NCBI GenBank assembly: GCA_030630585.1
Contig: DAOVMU010000007.1
Coordinates: forward strand, 1-16,933
Direction of reading: 5' to 3'
From: Candidatus Bathyarchaeota archaeon
GTDB taxonomy: Archaea; Thermoproteota; Bathyarchaeia; Bathyarchaeales; Bathycorpusculaceae
Length of the DNA: 16,933 bases
The notes beneath the pieces are model-generated. The model did no database searches, had not been told where the DNA came from, and worked only from the letters and a program-made list of their open reading frames with translations. A program made the position numbers and the translations under genes. Positions 5,429-12,617 of this stretch are shown here, one piece after another. Numbering within the stretch: the stretch's first letter is position 1; each line of letters starts with the position of its first letter.

Positions 5429-7840
5429 CTACAGTACATGGTCGAGAGACATTAGTTTCTCCCCAATTCTTTTTTGAATGTACCTCTCTTCTCTCCGAAA
5501 ACTTGACATAATCCCTTGAGCGAATTTGTATTTCCCCAATTCCGATAGTCTGTTTTCAGGTTTGTTCTCAAATTCCCTTTTCTCCATTTCGTTCAAGTAA
5601 TTGATGAAGAGGCTCGTCCGTTTAAATCGGGTATCCAATTCTCTACTGGGAAGCATTTGTCTGATTCTTAACGACACGTCAACATCTGCTGTAGGAGTAT
5701 CGGCAAGCACCAAATCCACGTAGCTAAACCTCTTCATTAAAATGTGCAAGAAATAACTACCGCACTCGGTGATTCTAAAATGAGACGCACCTTCCATATC
5801 TGTCTTAGAACGTGTATTCAATAATATCAACCCATATTTTGCTAGTTGAAGGATTGAATCTTCCATTGCCTTGTGGGATATAGAGATGTTACTAGCTTCT
5901 TCGATTACCTTGTTTATTGATATGTATCCTCCTCCGTATGGAGAATCTACAGCCATTTTGTCTTCAGCATAATTCAATATTTTCAGTTTCAGGAAATGGC
6001 TCTTCGTGAGATCGATGTTTAGGTCAAAAATATTCATCAAATAGCTGGAATTCTTCGAGTAATATCTGTAGTTCCCTAGAATAATCGAACGTATGAACTG
6101 GTGTTCAGCAATTATATAACTACCTTCTCGATGATAAGTGTCAAGAATCTCTCGGATTTTTGTGTTTCCCGAAACAAGGAAATTAGCAAACAACTCAAGT
6201 GCTCGTCTCATGTTGCCTCCAGAGGTTTTCGAAACAAATTTTGAGACACTACGATTGGCTCTTGCTTCGACTGTATCCTTGATGATTTTGAGGAAATCTC
6301 GAATCTTGTCGATTTGTCGCTCAAAATTTGCGGAAATATTGAACCATTTCTCCATCTCATCTTTTGGCAGTTCCAGTTTTCTCAGGATGTAATCAAGTCT
6401 TTTGAGTAGCATTTTTCTTAAATCTGGGGGGAAGATGTGATATTGGTCTATATAATATGCGTTAAAGACACCTCCGGTTGAAGATCTGTAAAAAGACTCT
6501 TCCCTGAGAGTCATTATTGTAATTGTGCGCAATACTTTAGTCAAATTGTTAGCTTCTAGGAAGACTTTCTCGTGGAAGATAGAAGATTTAACTCTGTGTT
6601 GGTCGACGTTGTCAATTACTAGAGAAGGAACGTAGTTCTCATACTTCAACATTAGAAAGAGTCTTGATATGTCCTCAATTTTCGGCTCGACAGTTTTTAT
6701 TTTTAGTTTCCCAAGTATGTCATCTAACAATTCTCCATACTTGATCCTGAATTCATCCAAAATACTTTTGAGAATATAACTCCTTATGCTTTCTTCTTCA
6801 ACTGGCGCATTCCTGAAATCTACATAAAACCATTTTACCCTTTTTCGTTCTTCTTCGTCCAAAACAATGTTGAAGAACCTAAAAATGAAAGTAGTTTTTC
6901 CCGAACCTATCTTGCCTAATAGTAAACATATTATTGGATCTGGGGGCGCCTCCCTAACACTCTCCATATGTTTGTAGAAGTCCATGTGGAATACGCCTGC
7001 GTGTTCTTCATCCTGTTCTATCTTTTTAAAACTCAAATCGGCTAGAGAATCTGAAAGACAACTCCTCAAAGTAATGCTTGTTTCTTTCGATTCATTTTCT
7101 AAGACATAGCACTCTTTGAGCATTTCAACTCTTTTCTGATCAGTCATTTCTCTAAATGTATGTTGAATAATCGGAATCATGTAGCGGTACAATTCATTTC
7201 GGGGTTGCGTCTCGTTCTTGAATCGAATACCATCTACCGGTTTTATGAATTTGAACTCCTCTTCCTCTCTAGTTAATGAATCAACTAACGATCCGTTTTC
7301 AACCGCGTCCTTGCTAAGCAGATTCCAAAAATCGATAAAATTGCTTTTGATGTCATGAAAACTGTAGAAAACTTTGGATTTTCCCTTTCTCCAATCATGT
7401 CCAGGTTTTTTGGCATCAAAAACTACGAATTGATCTCCGTTGCTGATTGCCCCAAATCTTACACCCTTGTCGTTGCAGTAATTTCTAGCTTGGTTGATTG
7501 TTTTTACCAGTTTTGTATCTTTTTTCAGAACACCATTTAAGCTGTAATCCCTCTTTAGTCCAAATTGAATTGGAAGTTTGAACGAGAATCCTTTTTTCTT
7601 TGCTTCGATAATCAAAACATTCCTTTGTCCAAGTCTTAGGATATAATCTGCATATCCAGAATCTCCAGGCTCTTCTCTAGAAATATCATCATCTTGCCAA
7701 TTGAGGCTTTCTTTTAGTATTCTATCAATTATCTTTGACCTTGTATCAGACTCGGAAGCATCACCGAGATTTATCTTTGATATCTTCACAAAATTTTCCA
7801 ATGCCTTGTCGGGGCTAATTCTCATTGTTATCTCACTCAC
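5429..7840 (-). CDS. Nuclease - AAA+ ATPase - winged-helix fusion protein
   Basis: This 803-residue protein starts at GTG 7840. Residues 30-145 look like a PD-(D/E)xK domain as in HsdR N-termini: D65 in GYADYIL, then LIIEAKKK at 76-83 with an intact E-x-K, and AISNGDQFVVFD at 131-142. A P-loop GKIGSGKTT (309-317) and Walker B LVIDNVD (407-413) follow. ITIMTLREE (440-448) could be sensor 1, and TSGGNMRRALEL (539-550) resembles the sensor 2 region of Orc1/Cdc6-type AAA+ proteins. Residues 655-705 look like a winged helix. The architecture suggests an ATP-driven DNA-binding nuclease, likely defensive, but no named system is recognised. It converges on the methyltransferase at 1503-4808, whose N-terminal domain is related in layout. 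TTAAATAT (7867-7860) sits about 24 bases before the GTG and suggests a leaderless transcript. Confidence 0.8.
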   Translation of the reverse strand: MSEITMRISPDKALENFVKISKINLGDASESDTRSKIIDRILKESLNWQDDDISREEPGDSGYADYILRLGQRNVLIIEAKKKGFSFKLPIQFGLKRDYSLNGVLKKDTKLVKTINQARNYCNDKGVRFGAISNGDQFVVFDAKKPGHDWRKGKSKVFYSFHDIKSNFIDFWNLLSKDAVENGSLVDSLTREEEEFKFIKPVDGIRFKNETQPRNELYRYMIPIIQHTFREMTDQKRVEMLKECYVLENESKETSITLRSCLSDSLADLSFKKIEQDEEHAGVFHMDFYKHMESVREAPPDPIICLLLGKIGSGKTTFIFRFFNIVLDEEERKRVKWFYVDFRNAPVEEESIRSYILKSILDEFRIKYGELLDDILGKLKIKTVEPKIEDISRLFLMLKYENYVPSLVIDNVDQHRVKSSIFHEKVFLEANNLTKVLRTITIMTLREESFYRSSTGGVFNAYYIDQYHIFPPDLRKMLLKRLDYILRKLELPKDEMEKWFNISANFERQIDKIRDFLKIIKDTVEARANRSVSKFVSKTSGGNMRRALELFANFLVSGNTKIREILDTYHREGSYIIAEHQFIRSIILGNYRYYSKNSSYLMNIFDLNIDLTKSHFLKLKILNYAEDKMAVDSPYGGGYISINKVIEEASNISISHKAMEDSILQLAKYGLILLNTRSKTDMEGASHFRITECGSYFLHILMKRFSYVDLVLADTPTADVDVSLRIRQMLPSRELDTRFKRTSLFINYLNEMEKREFENKPENRLSELGKYKFAQGIMSSFRREERYIQKRIGEKLMSLDHVL

Positions 7841-7859
7841 CCATCTATAATAAGAAATG

Positions 7860-7867
7860 ATATTTAA
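7860..7867 (-). promoter_or_regulatory. TATA-like box for the nuclease-ATPase gene
   Basis: On the minus strand TTAAATAT lies about 20-27 bases before the GTG at 7840. A second AT-rich box, TTTATAAT, lies near 7880-7873. The spacing of the first suits a leaderless mRNA. Confidence 0.45.
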
Positions 7868-7884
7868 CGTTGATTATAAACTAG

Positions 7885-8070
7885 TTATTCAACTGCCAAG
7901 TTCGGAAGCTCGCGTGATTTTGCACTGAATCTGAGAATTCCTGTAAAATCAAATTCACTCATCCACACCTCCTTTATCTTGTGTGGTATATCAGCATTTC
8001 CAAAAAACCAACTAATCGTAAGGTCTCCTCCCGATATCTCCTTTTTTCTTATCCGAGCTCCCGGGGAACT
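7885..8070 (-). pseudogene. C-terminal gene remnant without start codon
   Basis: A minus-strand frame is open from just after TAG 8073-8071 to TAA 7887-7885. It has 61 sense codons and a protein-like translation (GGDLTISWFFGNADIPHKIK, then MSEFDFTGILRFSAK). The only ATG is at 7962, with GGAGG five bases upstream, so an alternative reading is a 25-residue peptide from 7962. The coding-like sequence well upstream of that ATG favours a truncated older gene. No family is recognised. A GC-rich motif copy (TCGCGTGA, 7910-7917) lies in its last codons. Confidence 0.35.
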
Positions 8071-8129
8071 CTAACTACTGGTATAAGCAACCCTGCTGCA
8101 AAGAAGTGAGGCTTTCAAGTTATCGCCTA

Positions 8130-8148
8130 TAGCGCGCCCGCGCTGCTT
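8130..8148. repeat. GC-rich motif copy, long form
   Basis: TAGCGCGCCCGCGCTGCTT resembles the copy at 4818-4834 (TAGCGCGGGCGCTGCTT), differing by a two-base indel and neighbouring changes in the centre. AGCG and CGCT at its flanks form an inverted repeat. On the minus strand it directly follows the stop of the 26-codon frame at 8227-8147. Confidence 0.45.
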
Positions 8149-8227
8149 AGGTTTTTGTTACCTCCTTCATGCGTATTCTGTGTTTCATTGGCGCTCCAAG
8201 TTTGTGAACCACCTGGTTTGTCGCCAT
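8147..8227 (-). pseudogene. 26-codon frame, possible 5' remnant of a gene
   Basis: ATG 8227 opens a frame (MATNQVVHKLGAPMKHRIRM and six more residues) ending at TAA 8149-8147 at the GC-rich motif. It could be the N-terminal end of the same broken gene whose C-terminal end is seen at 8070-7885; the stretch between them is closed in every minus frame I followed. TTTATTTA (8243-8236) upstream is TATA-like but too close for a leaderless start. Little else supports it. Confidence 0.2.
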
Positions 8228-8272
8228 ATGGTATGTTAAATAAAGCGTTACAGTTCTTATGAATCCTCAGAA

Positions 8273-8282
8273 CTTATTAATA
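8273..8282 (+). promoter_or_regulatory. TATA-like box for the 127-residue protein gene
   Basis: CTTATTAATA is centred about 28 bases before ATG 8306, the spacing for a leaderless archaeal transcript. No Shine-Dalgarno precedes that ATG. Confidence 0.45.
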
Positions 8283-8305
8283 CAACTTTCCAAATCAAAT
8301 TCAGC

Positions 8306-8689
8306 ATGAATCCAGAAATCGTGCCAACTGAGAAGCTCTGGACGAAAGAAACTGAAAGAAGATGCAAGAATAACACTCATTGGGCTTTATTGCGTACAAA
8401 GAAAGATAAGGAGACTGGGCAACAATATTTCAACATTTTAGTAGGTTTAAAAGGAAAAGGGCCACATGCTCATTTCGGGATAAACCTTGACCAGACGATT
8501 CGTTTCTCAGAGTTTAGGAAAACGACACATTCAGTAAAAAGAACTGTAGTGTCAAAGAGAGAAGGTCCATTAGAGAATAAAGCAGTCATAGTTGATAAAG
8601 ATGTTAAAGGGGGAAAACAGTTAGTGGTTAAACTTACCATGGACGGCCCTACTGCGGAAGTCATTATTGAGGAGTTCAGACTACACTAG
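8306..8689 (+). CDS. Hypothetical protein, 127 residues
   Basis: An intact gene from ATG 8306 to TAG 8689 whose protein family I do not recognise. The protein is basic and soluble, without membrane segment or signal peptide. Segments such as QYFNILVGLKGKGPHAHFGI (residues 40-59) and KQLVVKLTMDG (104-114) alternate as beta strands, so a small beta-rich fold is likely. A mid-region rich in Lys and Arg (FRKTTHSVKRTVVSKREG, 70-87) could contact nucleic acid. Its own TATA-like box suggests independent transcription. It lies between gene remnants and the toxin-antitoxin operon in the accessory part of the window; a link to defence is only a possibility. Confidence 0.7.
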   Translation: MNPEIVPTEKLWTKETERRCKNNTHWALLRTKKDKETGQQYFNILVGLKGKGPHAHFGINLDQTIRFSEFRKTTHSVKRTVVSKREGPLENKAVIVDKDVKGGKQLVVKLTMDGPTAEVIIEEFRLH

Positions 8690-9011
8690 GCTGACGCAAC
8701 ATTATCCAATTGCGTGGCGATGTCTCCCGAAGTCCTAACTTTTAGTCGGCTTATCGCACAATCTGATATACCTCATAAGGTAAAGACCGTCTCACATTTA
8801 AATATCGCTCCACAAGCTTTGGATCATTTTTTTATATGTAATTGTTGTCAAGATGATTAACGTGAAGTTGAAACTCGCAGATCCTTTGCTTTTTGATGTT
8901 TTGGATGTGGAGTAAATCATGCACAATGAGAAGAAGATTGGAAAGGACGAAGTCTGCATCCGCAAGCTATTTATTGGCTCGAATTCTCATTAAGTAATAG
9001 GGTTTTACTCC
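8690..9011. other. Gap with two tiny in-frame ORFs and possible promoters
   Basis: No ordinary gene is seen in these 322 bases. TATA-like sequences occur at 8797-8805 (TTTAAATAT), 8831-8838 (TTTATATG) and 8968-8976 (CTATTTATT). ATG 8853 opens a 20-codon frame (MINVKLKLADPLLFDVLDVE) ending at TAA 8915. One codon later, in the same frame, ATG 8919 opens a 24-codon frame ending near 8993. These may be remnants of one small gene broken by the TAA or short leader peptides; neither is certain. The box near 8968 could drive the operon starting at 9012. Confidence 0.35.
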
Positions 9012-9380
9012 ATGTCTGAAGAAGAGGACAAAGAAAAGCAAAAAACGGACAAGATTACCTTTGTTTATAGTAGACCTGAAGATCTTATACCGATTTATGT
9101 CAATGGTGTATATGGAGGGATGACGCCGAAAGGGGAATTGGTCTGCAATTTCTTTATTGAATATAGAGATGTCCCACTTGAAGAAAAAATGCGCGTAGTT
9201 GAAGGCATTCCTCAAGTCGACAAGATTCAAAAAATGGAAAGGCGGAAGCAAGAACCTAATGAAATGGTTTGGATAAGGGATATACGAGTGTGCTTAATCA
9301 TACCTCCTCAAGAAATAAGTAATATGGCTAATTGGATGTTGGAGCATCTTAAAAAATCTAAAATAATCGTGGAGAGATGA
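9012..9380 (+). CDS. DUF3467-like small protein
   Basis: This 122-residue protein has a charged N-terminus (MSEEEDKEKQK), then IPIYVNGVYGGMTPKGELVC at residues 27-46 and VWIRDIRVCLIIPPQEISNM at 86-105, ending in an amphipathic helix (ANWMLEHLKK). The pattern of a short 'Y-x-N' strand pair with 'sp-x-e-l-x-x-x-F', then a strand and final helix, resembles the uncharacterised DUF3467 family; this is a recollection of the pattern, not a search result. Its TGA overlaps the ATG run of the following antitoxin-like gene, so the three genes 9012-9947 form one operon. Function unknown; possibly an accessory factor of the toxin-antitoxin pair. Confidence 0.65.
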   Translation: MSEEEDKEKQKTDKITFVYSRPEDLIPIYVNGVYGGMTPKGELVCNFFIEYRDVPLEEKMRVVEGIPQVDKIQKMERRKQEPNEMVWIRDIRVCLIIPPQEISNMANWMLEHLKKSKIIVER

Positions 9381-9679
9381 TGATGTCAAACATCTATCAT
9401 GAAATGACCTCAGACTTAGGTGGCACTCTTCACCGTATCGTTGTAAAAGAAGATTATCTCGCCAAATCGCTGAGCTCTATTCCTGCTTCAATACTAGCCA
9501 CACTGTCAATGGACAGCACATTTAGTCCTCCGCTCTCAAGATTCGAATGCTCCGATATTGAAGCTAGCGAGAGAGAGTTTGCCTCTGGGGAAGCCAGAAT
9601 ATATGATAGTGCCAGAGATCTCATCAATGCTCTACATGAATCAAGAGCGCGTGCAAGAGATCAAAGAGGACAAGTTTGA
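9377..9679 (+). CDS. Antitoxin-like protein
   Basis: This gene begins with three successive ATG codons (9377, 9380, 9383), of which the second or third fits GGAG at 9371-9374 best. The protein is at most 100 residues. Its C-terminal third (SGEARIYDSARDLINALHES) matches the typical tail of RelB/Phd-like antitoxins, an extended strand followed by a helix that wraps the toxin. The N-terminal half is not recognised and shows no clear DNA-binding motif. The gene overlaps the DUF3467-like gene upstream by 4 bases and the toxin downstream by 44 bases if the toxin begins at 9636. Position and tail make the antitoxin call likely; the family is inferred. Confidence 0.65.
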   Translation: MMMSNIYHEMTSDLGGTLHRIVVKEDYLAKSLSSIPASILATLSMDSTFSPPLSRFECSDIEASEREFASGEARIYDSARDLINALHESRARARDQRGQV

Positions 9680-9947
9680 TTTGTGGAAATCTAAGCCATC
9701 GAATAGATTTAGTAGAGCTTATAATAACTTGAGCGATGAGATGGCCAAGCGAGTTGATGAAGCCATCGAAACCTTATTGTCTTCAGAAAGACCTGAATTG
9801 TTTGGGGTTCAAAAAACAGGAAGCAGAAAAAACTATTTTGCATGGGAATTTGGTCGAGCCTGTAGATTGCTTTTTAGACCAGAATATGCTCAGAGAGTCA
9901 TTGAGTTCTTTAGGGTCTGTTCCCACAAGGAGGCTTATGGTCCGTAG
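9636..9947 (+). CDS. RelE/ParE-family toxin
   Basis: ATG 9636 gives a 103-residue protein; an upstream TTG (9558) would overlap the antitoxin by 122 bases and is less likely. From about residue 20 the sequence follows the RelE/ParE plan: SNRFSRAYNNLSDEMAKRVD, a helix-helix with the core of a small ribonuclease-like fold, then GSRKNYFAWEFG and CRLLFRP as central strands, and VIEFFRVCSHKEAYG as the C-terminal strand with the common H-K-x-x-Y-G ending. Such toxins usually cleave mRNA at the ribosome (RelE) or poison gyrase (ParE). The upstream antitoxin-like gene supports a type II pair. Which target applies cannot be read from the sequence. Confidence 0.75.
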   Translation: MNQERVQEIKEDKFDLWKSKPSNRFSRAYNNLSDEMAKRVDEAIETLLSSERPELFGVQKTGSRKNYFAWEFGRACRLLFRPEYAQRVIEFFRVCSHKEAYGP

Positions 9948-10001
9948 ACATCGATTCATAAAACATAGTCAGTCTGAACACTCAGTGGTTTTATCTTGTA
10001 G

Positions 10002-10220
10002 TTGGGCGGGGTCTGGCAAACGGCTTGCTCGCGCGAATTCAATCTACATAGACATACTTTCGGATACATCACATATGCTTACAATTTCTTTGAGCCATCG
10101 GTAAGTGCAGGAACATATACCATGAATATTCAGTGGAGGATCACTGGGACTGGTCTTGGAAGTCGCACTGTACGCGTATGGTACAGAACTCTAAATGTTA
10201 TAGCACTACCATCAGACTGA
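10002..10220 (+). pseudogene. 5'-truncated C-terminal fragment of a beta-rich protein
   Basis: The frame is open from TAG 9999-10001 to TGA 10220. From about codon 20 the translation is convincing: YITYAYNFFEPSVSAGTYTM, then NIQWRITGTG and a last strand RTLNVIALPS. This is the typical end of a beta-sandwich domain of secreted, fibre-like or virion-like proteins ('SAGTYT-x-x-x-QW...RTL-x-V-x-ALP'). There is no plausible start: the TTG at 10002 lies in junk-like sequence next to a GC-rich motif (10026-10035). The rest of the gene is missing. It lies just beyond the 3' end of the tyrosine recombinase, where rearrangement is expected. A virus or element structural gene is possible. Confidence 0.45.
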
Positions 10221-10226
10221 GAACCT

Positions 10227-10242
10227 ACCAAAAAATCTTGGT
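10227..10242 (-). terminator. Possible terminator of the integrase gene
   Basis: ACCAA-N6-TTGGT with a run of six T on the minus strand lies 24-39 bases past the stop of the integrase. The stem is short, and archaeal termination relies mainly on T runs, so support is modest. Confidence 0.25.
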
Positions 10243-10265
10243 GCTTCCCTACTTGTTCATGATAG

Positions 10266-11465
10266 CTATGGCTTTTCTCTTCCTTTTTCAGCGCTGGGTC
10301 TTTCAAGTCTTTCTTTTACTTCTCGCATTATTTTTAGCGTTGCTTCATCACCTAGTTTTTCCGCGATCACGGTCATGATATTGCCAAACTCGCGAGTTAC
10401 CAGGTCAAGTGTTTCTTCGTGTTCTTTGAGTCTTTCGCGCAGCCTTTGAACCTCTGATTCTGGGATCTCCCGACTGAAATCTGCCTTCATGTAGTTTTCT
10501 TCGATTTCTTTTGGGATCTGTCTGCTGAAATAGTTTTCTCGGCTTCCCGGCAAAACATGGCCCATAATGGCTTCTTTAAAATCGTCATCAATGTTTGCTC
10601 TTCTAACTACTCGCTTGAAAGCTTTTCTAATGGTGTGGACCCAAATGGTTTTTGGATCCAACCCGGCGCGTCGCACACATCTTTTTAGCATTTCCCAAAC
10701 TGCTGTCTCATTTATTGGATTGCCGAGTTTTGAGTAGAATAAAGCTTCGTTTTCATCTCCATCTTTATGGTAGCTGTCGCAATACGCCTTTAGGGCTTCG
10801 ACAGCCTCGCCCTGAAGAAATGTGTCGTAAAAATTAATTGAGTAACCCCTGAGCTTGGTGTCTATCTCATCAGATACTCTCAAACGTAATGGAATCTTAG
10901 GGCCTTCTTGTCGGCAGAGCTGTTCTTTAACATCTTTGAATGTTAAATGGCACAGGGCATTCACTCGGACTCCGCTTTGAAACAGCACCAGTAGCATGCT
11001 TTTATCTCTAATATTGCTTGACGCATCAATTATCCTATACATTTCAGCTTTAGATGGTACATGCTCCATAGCAGCTTTCTTTCTCCGTTTTGTGTTGAAA
11101 TAATGTTTGCCGCCTCGTGCACTGTCAAAAGGTAACGTTTCGCCGTCTTTGCTTCTGTAGAAACTTTTTAAGGCGGCTAAATTGTTCTTTGCTTTGCTAG
11201 TTGATTCATTGATGAAAGGCTTAGCATATTTCCAAACGATGTTACGTGCCTTGAACCTATCAAAACTTAGAAACTCTTCTGGGCTTATGCTTGTCTCTTC
11301 ACAAAATTTCATGAGTTTCCTGCCGTACTGTTTCCGCGTTCCCCAAGGTCTAATTTCAAGCCATTCCTTAACGCATTCATGCTCTTTCATAAACACTTGC
11401 CAAGCAGCTGGGCCACTAGAAACAAACCTTCCAGTTTCAAGATTTCTTTCTCTTTCTAAACTCAT
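10266..11465 (-). CDS. Tyrosine recombinase (archaeal integrase)
   Basis: This 399-residue enzyme catalyses site-specific DNA strand exchange. Residues 25-115 form the helical core-binding domain. The catalytic domain shows Arg in SGVRVNAL (R167), HTIR (H277, R280), MGH (H303) and the nucleophile in RENYF (Y312), nine residues after the histidine, so the active site is complete. Residues 335-390 are charged and helical (VQRLRERLKEHEETLD), a coiled-coil-like tail. ATG 11465 lies only 18 bases from the GTG of the divergent radical SAM gene, leaving no separate promoter space. The gene probably sits at the right border of the accessory region. It does not flank a tRNA gene in this window, and no attachment repeats were recognised. 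Confidence 0.9.
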   Translation of the reverse strand: MSLERERNLETGRFVSSGPAAWQVFMKEHECVKEWLEIRPWGTRKQYGRKLMKFCEETSISPEEFLSFDRFKARNIVWKYAKPFINESTSKAKNNLAALKSFYRSKDGETLPFDSARGGKHYFNTKRRKKAAMEHVPSKAEMYRIIDASSNIRDKSMLLVLFQSGVRVNALCHLTFKDVKEQLCRQEGPKIPLRLRVSDEIDTKLRGYSINFYDTFLQGEAVEALKAYCDSYHKDGDENEALFYSKLGNPINETAVWEMLKRCVRRAGLDPKTIWVHTIRKAFKRVVRRANIDDDFKEAIMGHVLPGSRENYFSRQIPKEIEENYMKADFSREIPESEVQRLRERLKEHEETLDLVTREFGNIMTVIAEKLGDEATLKIMREVKERLERPSAEKGREKP

Positions 11466-11483
11466 TGTTCATCGAGGGATACT

Positions 11484-12509
11484 GTGACGGAGAAAAGTAA
11501 TAAGGCTTTCCTTAGGGGTTTACCTGAGCGCATCCGTGTTTCCTTAGGCTCCGCTATCGTTCTTGGACTCTTAAAGGGAAAACTTGATGTGATGCCTACA
11601 ACTGCCTATATGCTTACTTATAGGAGAAGCAAGTGCGATGCAAACTGTGGTTTTTGTCCACAGGCCAGAGAAAGCTACGGCAGAGCTGACATGCTTTCTA
11701 GGGTTTCGTGGCCTGTTTTTCCAACGAGACATGCTGTAAAGGGAATAGAGAGAGCTGTTCAAGACGGCGCGATAAGGCGTGTATGTCTTCAAGCTTTAAA
11801 CTATCCAGAAGTTTTCCAAAATCTCTTAGCGTTGGTGAAGGCAATTTATCAACGTACCAAAGTTCCTGTTTCGGTTTCATGTCAACCGCTGAACTGTGAA
11901 AACATGCATCGATTGGCAGAGGCTGGAGTTGAAAGGATAAGCATACCGTTAGACGCGTCTACTGAAGAGCTTTTTAACAAGGTTAAAGGGCGTTCCGTTG
12001 GAAGCCTATACGTTTGGGAAAAACAGTTTAAGCTGCTAAATGAAGCTGTAGAGGTTTTTGGAAAGGGCAAAGTCAGCACGCACTTGATTGCTGGATTGGG
12101 AGAAACTGAAAAAGAAATGGTTGAAACCATTCAAAGATGTGTAGACAGGGGGATTCTGCCAGCACTGTTTGCATTTACACCAATTCCAGGAACTGCTCTA
12201 GAAAATAATCCTCAACCGCCAGTCCCAGCGTATAGAAGTATCCAGATTGCCAGATACCTAATTTTCCATGGAATCGCAAGATATGAAAATATGCATTTCG
12301 ACGAGAAAGACTGCATAAACGATTTCGGCGTTGACAAAGAAGTCATGACTAAAACAATTGAAACAGGTGAGCCCTTCCTCACCTCTGGATGCCCAAACTG
12401 CAACCGTCCATACTATAACGAGAAGCCGAGCGGCCCCATCTACAACTATCCCAGATCTCTAACAGAAAAAGAAATAGCCCAAACCCTACGAGAACTGATC
12501 ATACGTTAA
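11484..12509 (+). CDS. BioB/LipS-like radical SAM protein
   Basis: This 341-residue enzyme starts at GTG 11484. The radical SAM cluster motif C-x3-C-x2-C is at C51, C55, C58 (CDANCGFCPQ). It is followed by a TIM-barrel sequence with SVSCQPLNCENM (127-138), LAEAGVERISIPLD and STHLIAGLGETEKEM. Near the C-terminus SGCPNCNRPYYNEKPSG (301-317) gives a further CxxC (C303, C306) that may bind an auxiliary iron-sulfur cluster. The overall layout is that of archaeal biotin-synthase-like proteins, among which LipS1 and LipS2 jointly insert sulfur to make lipoate. I favour a LipS-type role, but the partner gene is not in the window and other sulfur-insertion enzymes are possible. Its normal promoter may have been displaced, since the integrase starts 18 bases upstream on the other strand. 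Confidence 0.85.
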   Translation: MTEKSNKAFLRGLPERIRVSLGSAIVLGLLKGKLDVMPTTAYMLTYRRSKCDANCGFCPQARESYGRADMLSRVSWPVFPTRHAVKGIERAVQDGAIRRVCLQALNYPEVFQNLLALVKAIYQRTKVPVSVSCQPLNCENMHRLAEAGVERISIPLDASTEELFNKVKGRSVGSLYVWEKQFKLLNEAVEVFGKGKVSTHLIAGLGETEKEMVETIQRCVDRGILPALFAFTPIPGTALENNPQPPVPAYRSIQIARYLIFHGIARYENMHFDEKDCINDFGVDKEVMTKTIETGEPFLTSGCPNCNRPYYNEKPSGPIYNYPRSLTEKEIAQTLRELIIR

Positions 12510-12617
12510 GACAGTTTGTGACCTTCTGTGCCGGATTCAGCTAAAGAATTCTGCCAATTGGTTTTCAGTATTGGAACTTGATGTCAGCTTGTCTTCAATT
12601 GCCTTTCTTGTGGTGGA

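Noticed and set aside
9736..10104. 122-codon plus-strand frame overlapping the toxin gene.
   Set aside because: It lies in another frame of the RelE-like toxin, whose own translation is clearly the conserved one; the composition is typical of a shadow frame.
10253..11472. TTGTTCAT at both ends of the integrase gene (10253-10260 and 11465-11472) as attachment repeats.
   Set aside because: Only 8 bases are shared and the flanks differ; this is within chance for AT-rich DNA, and attachment repeats are usually longer.
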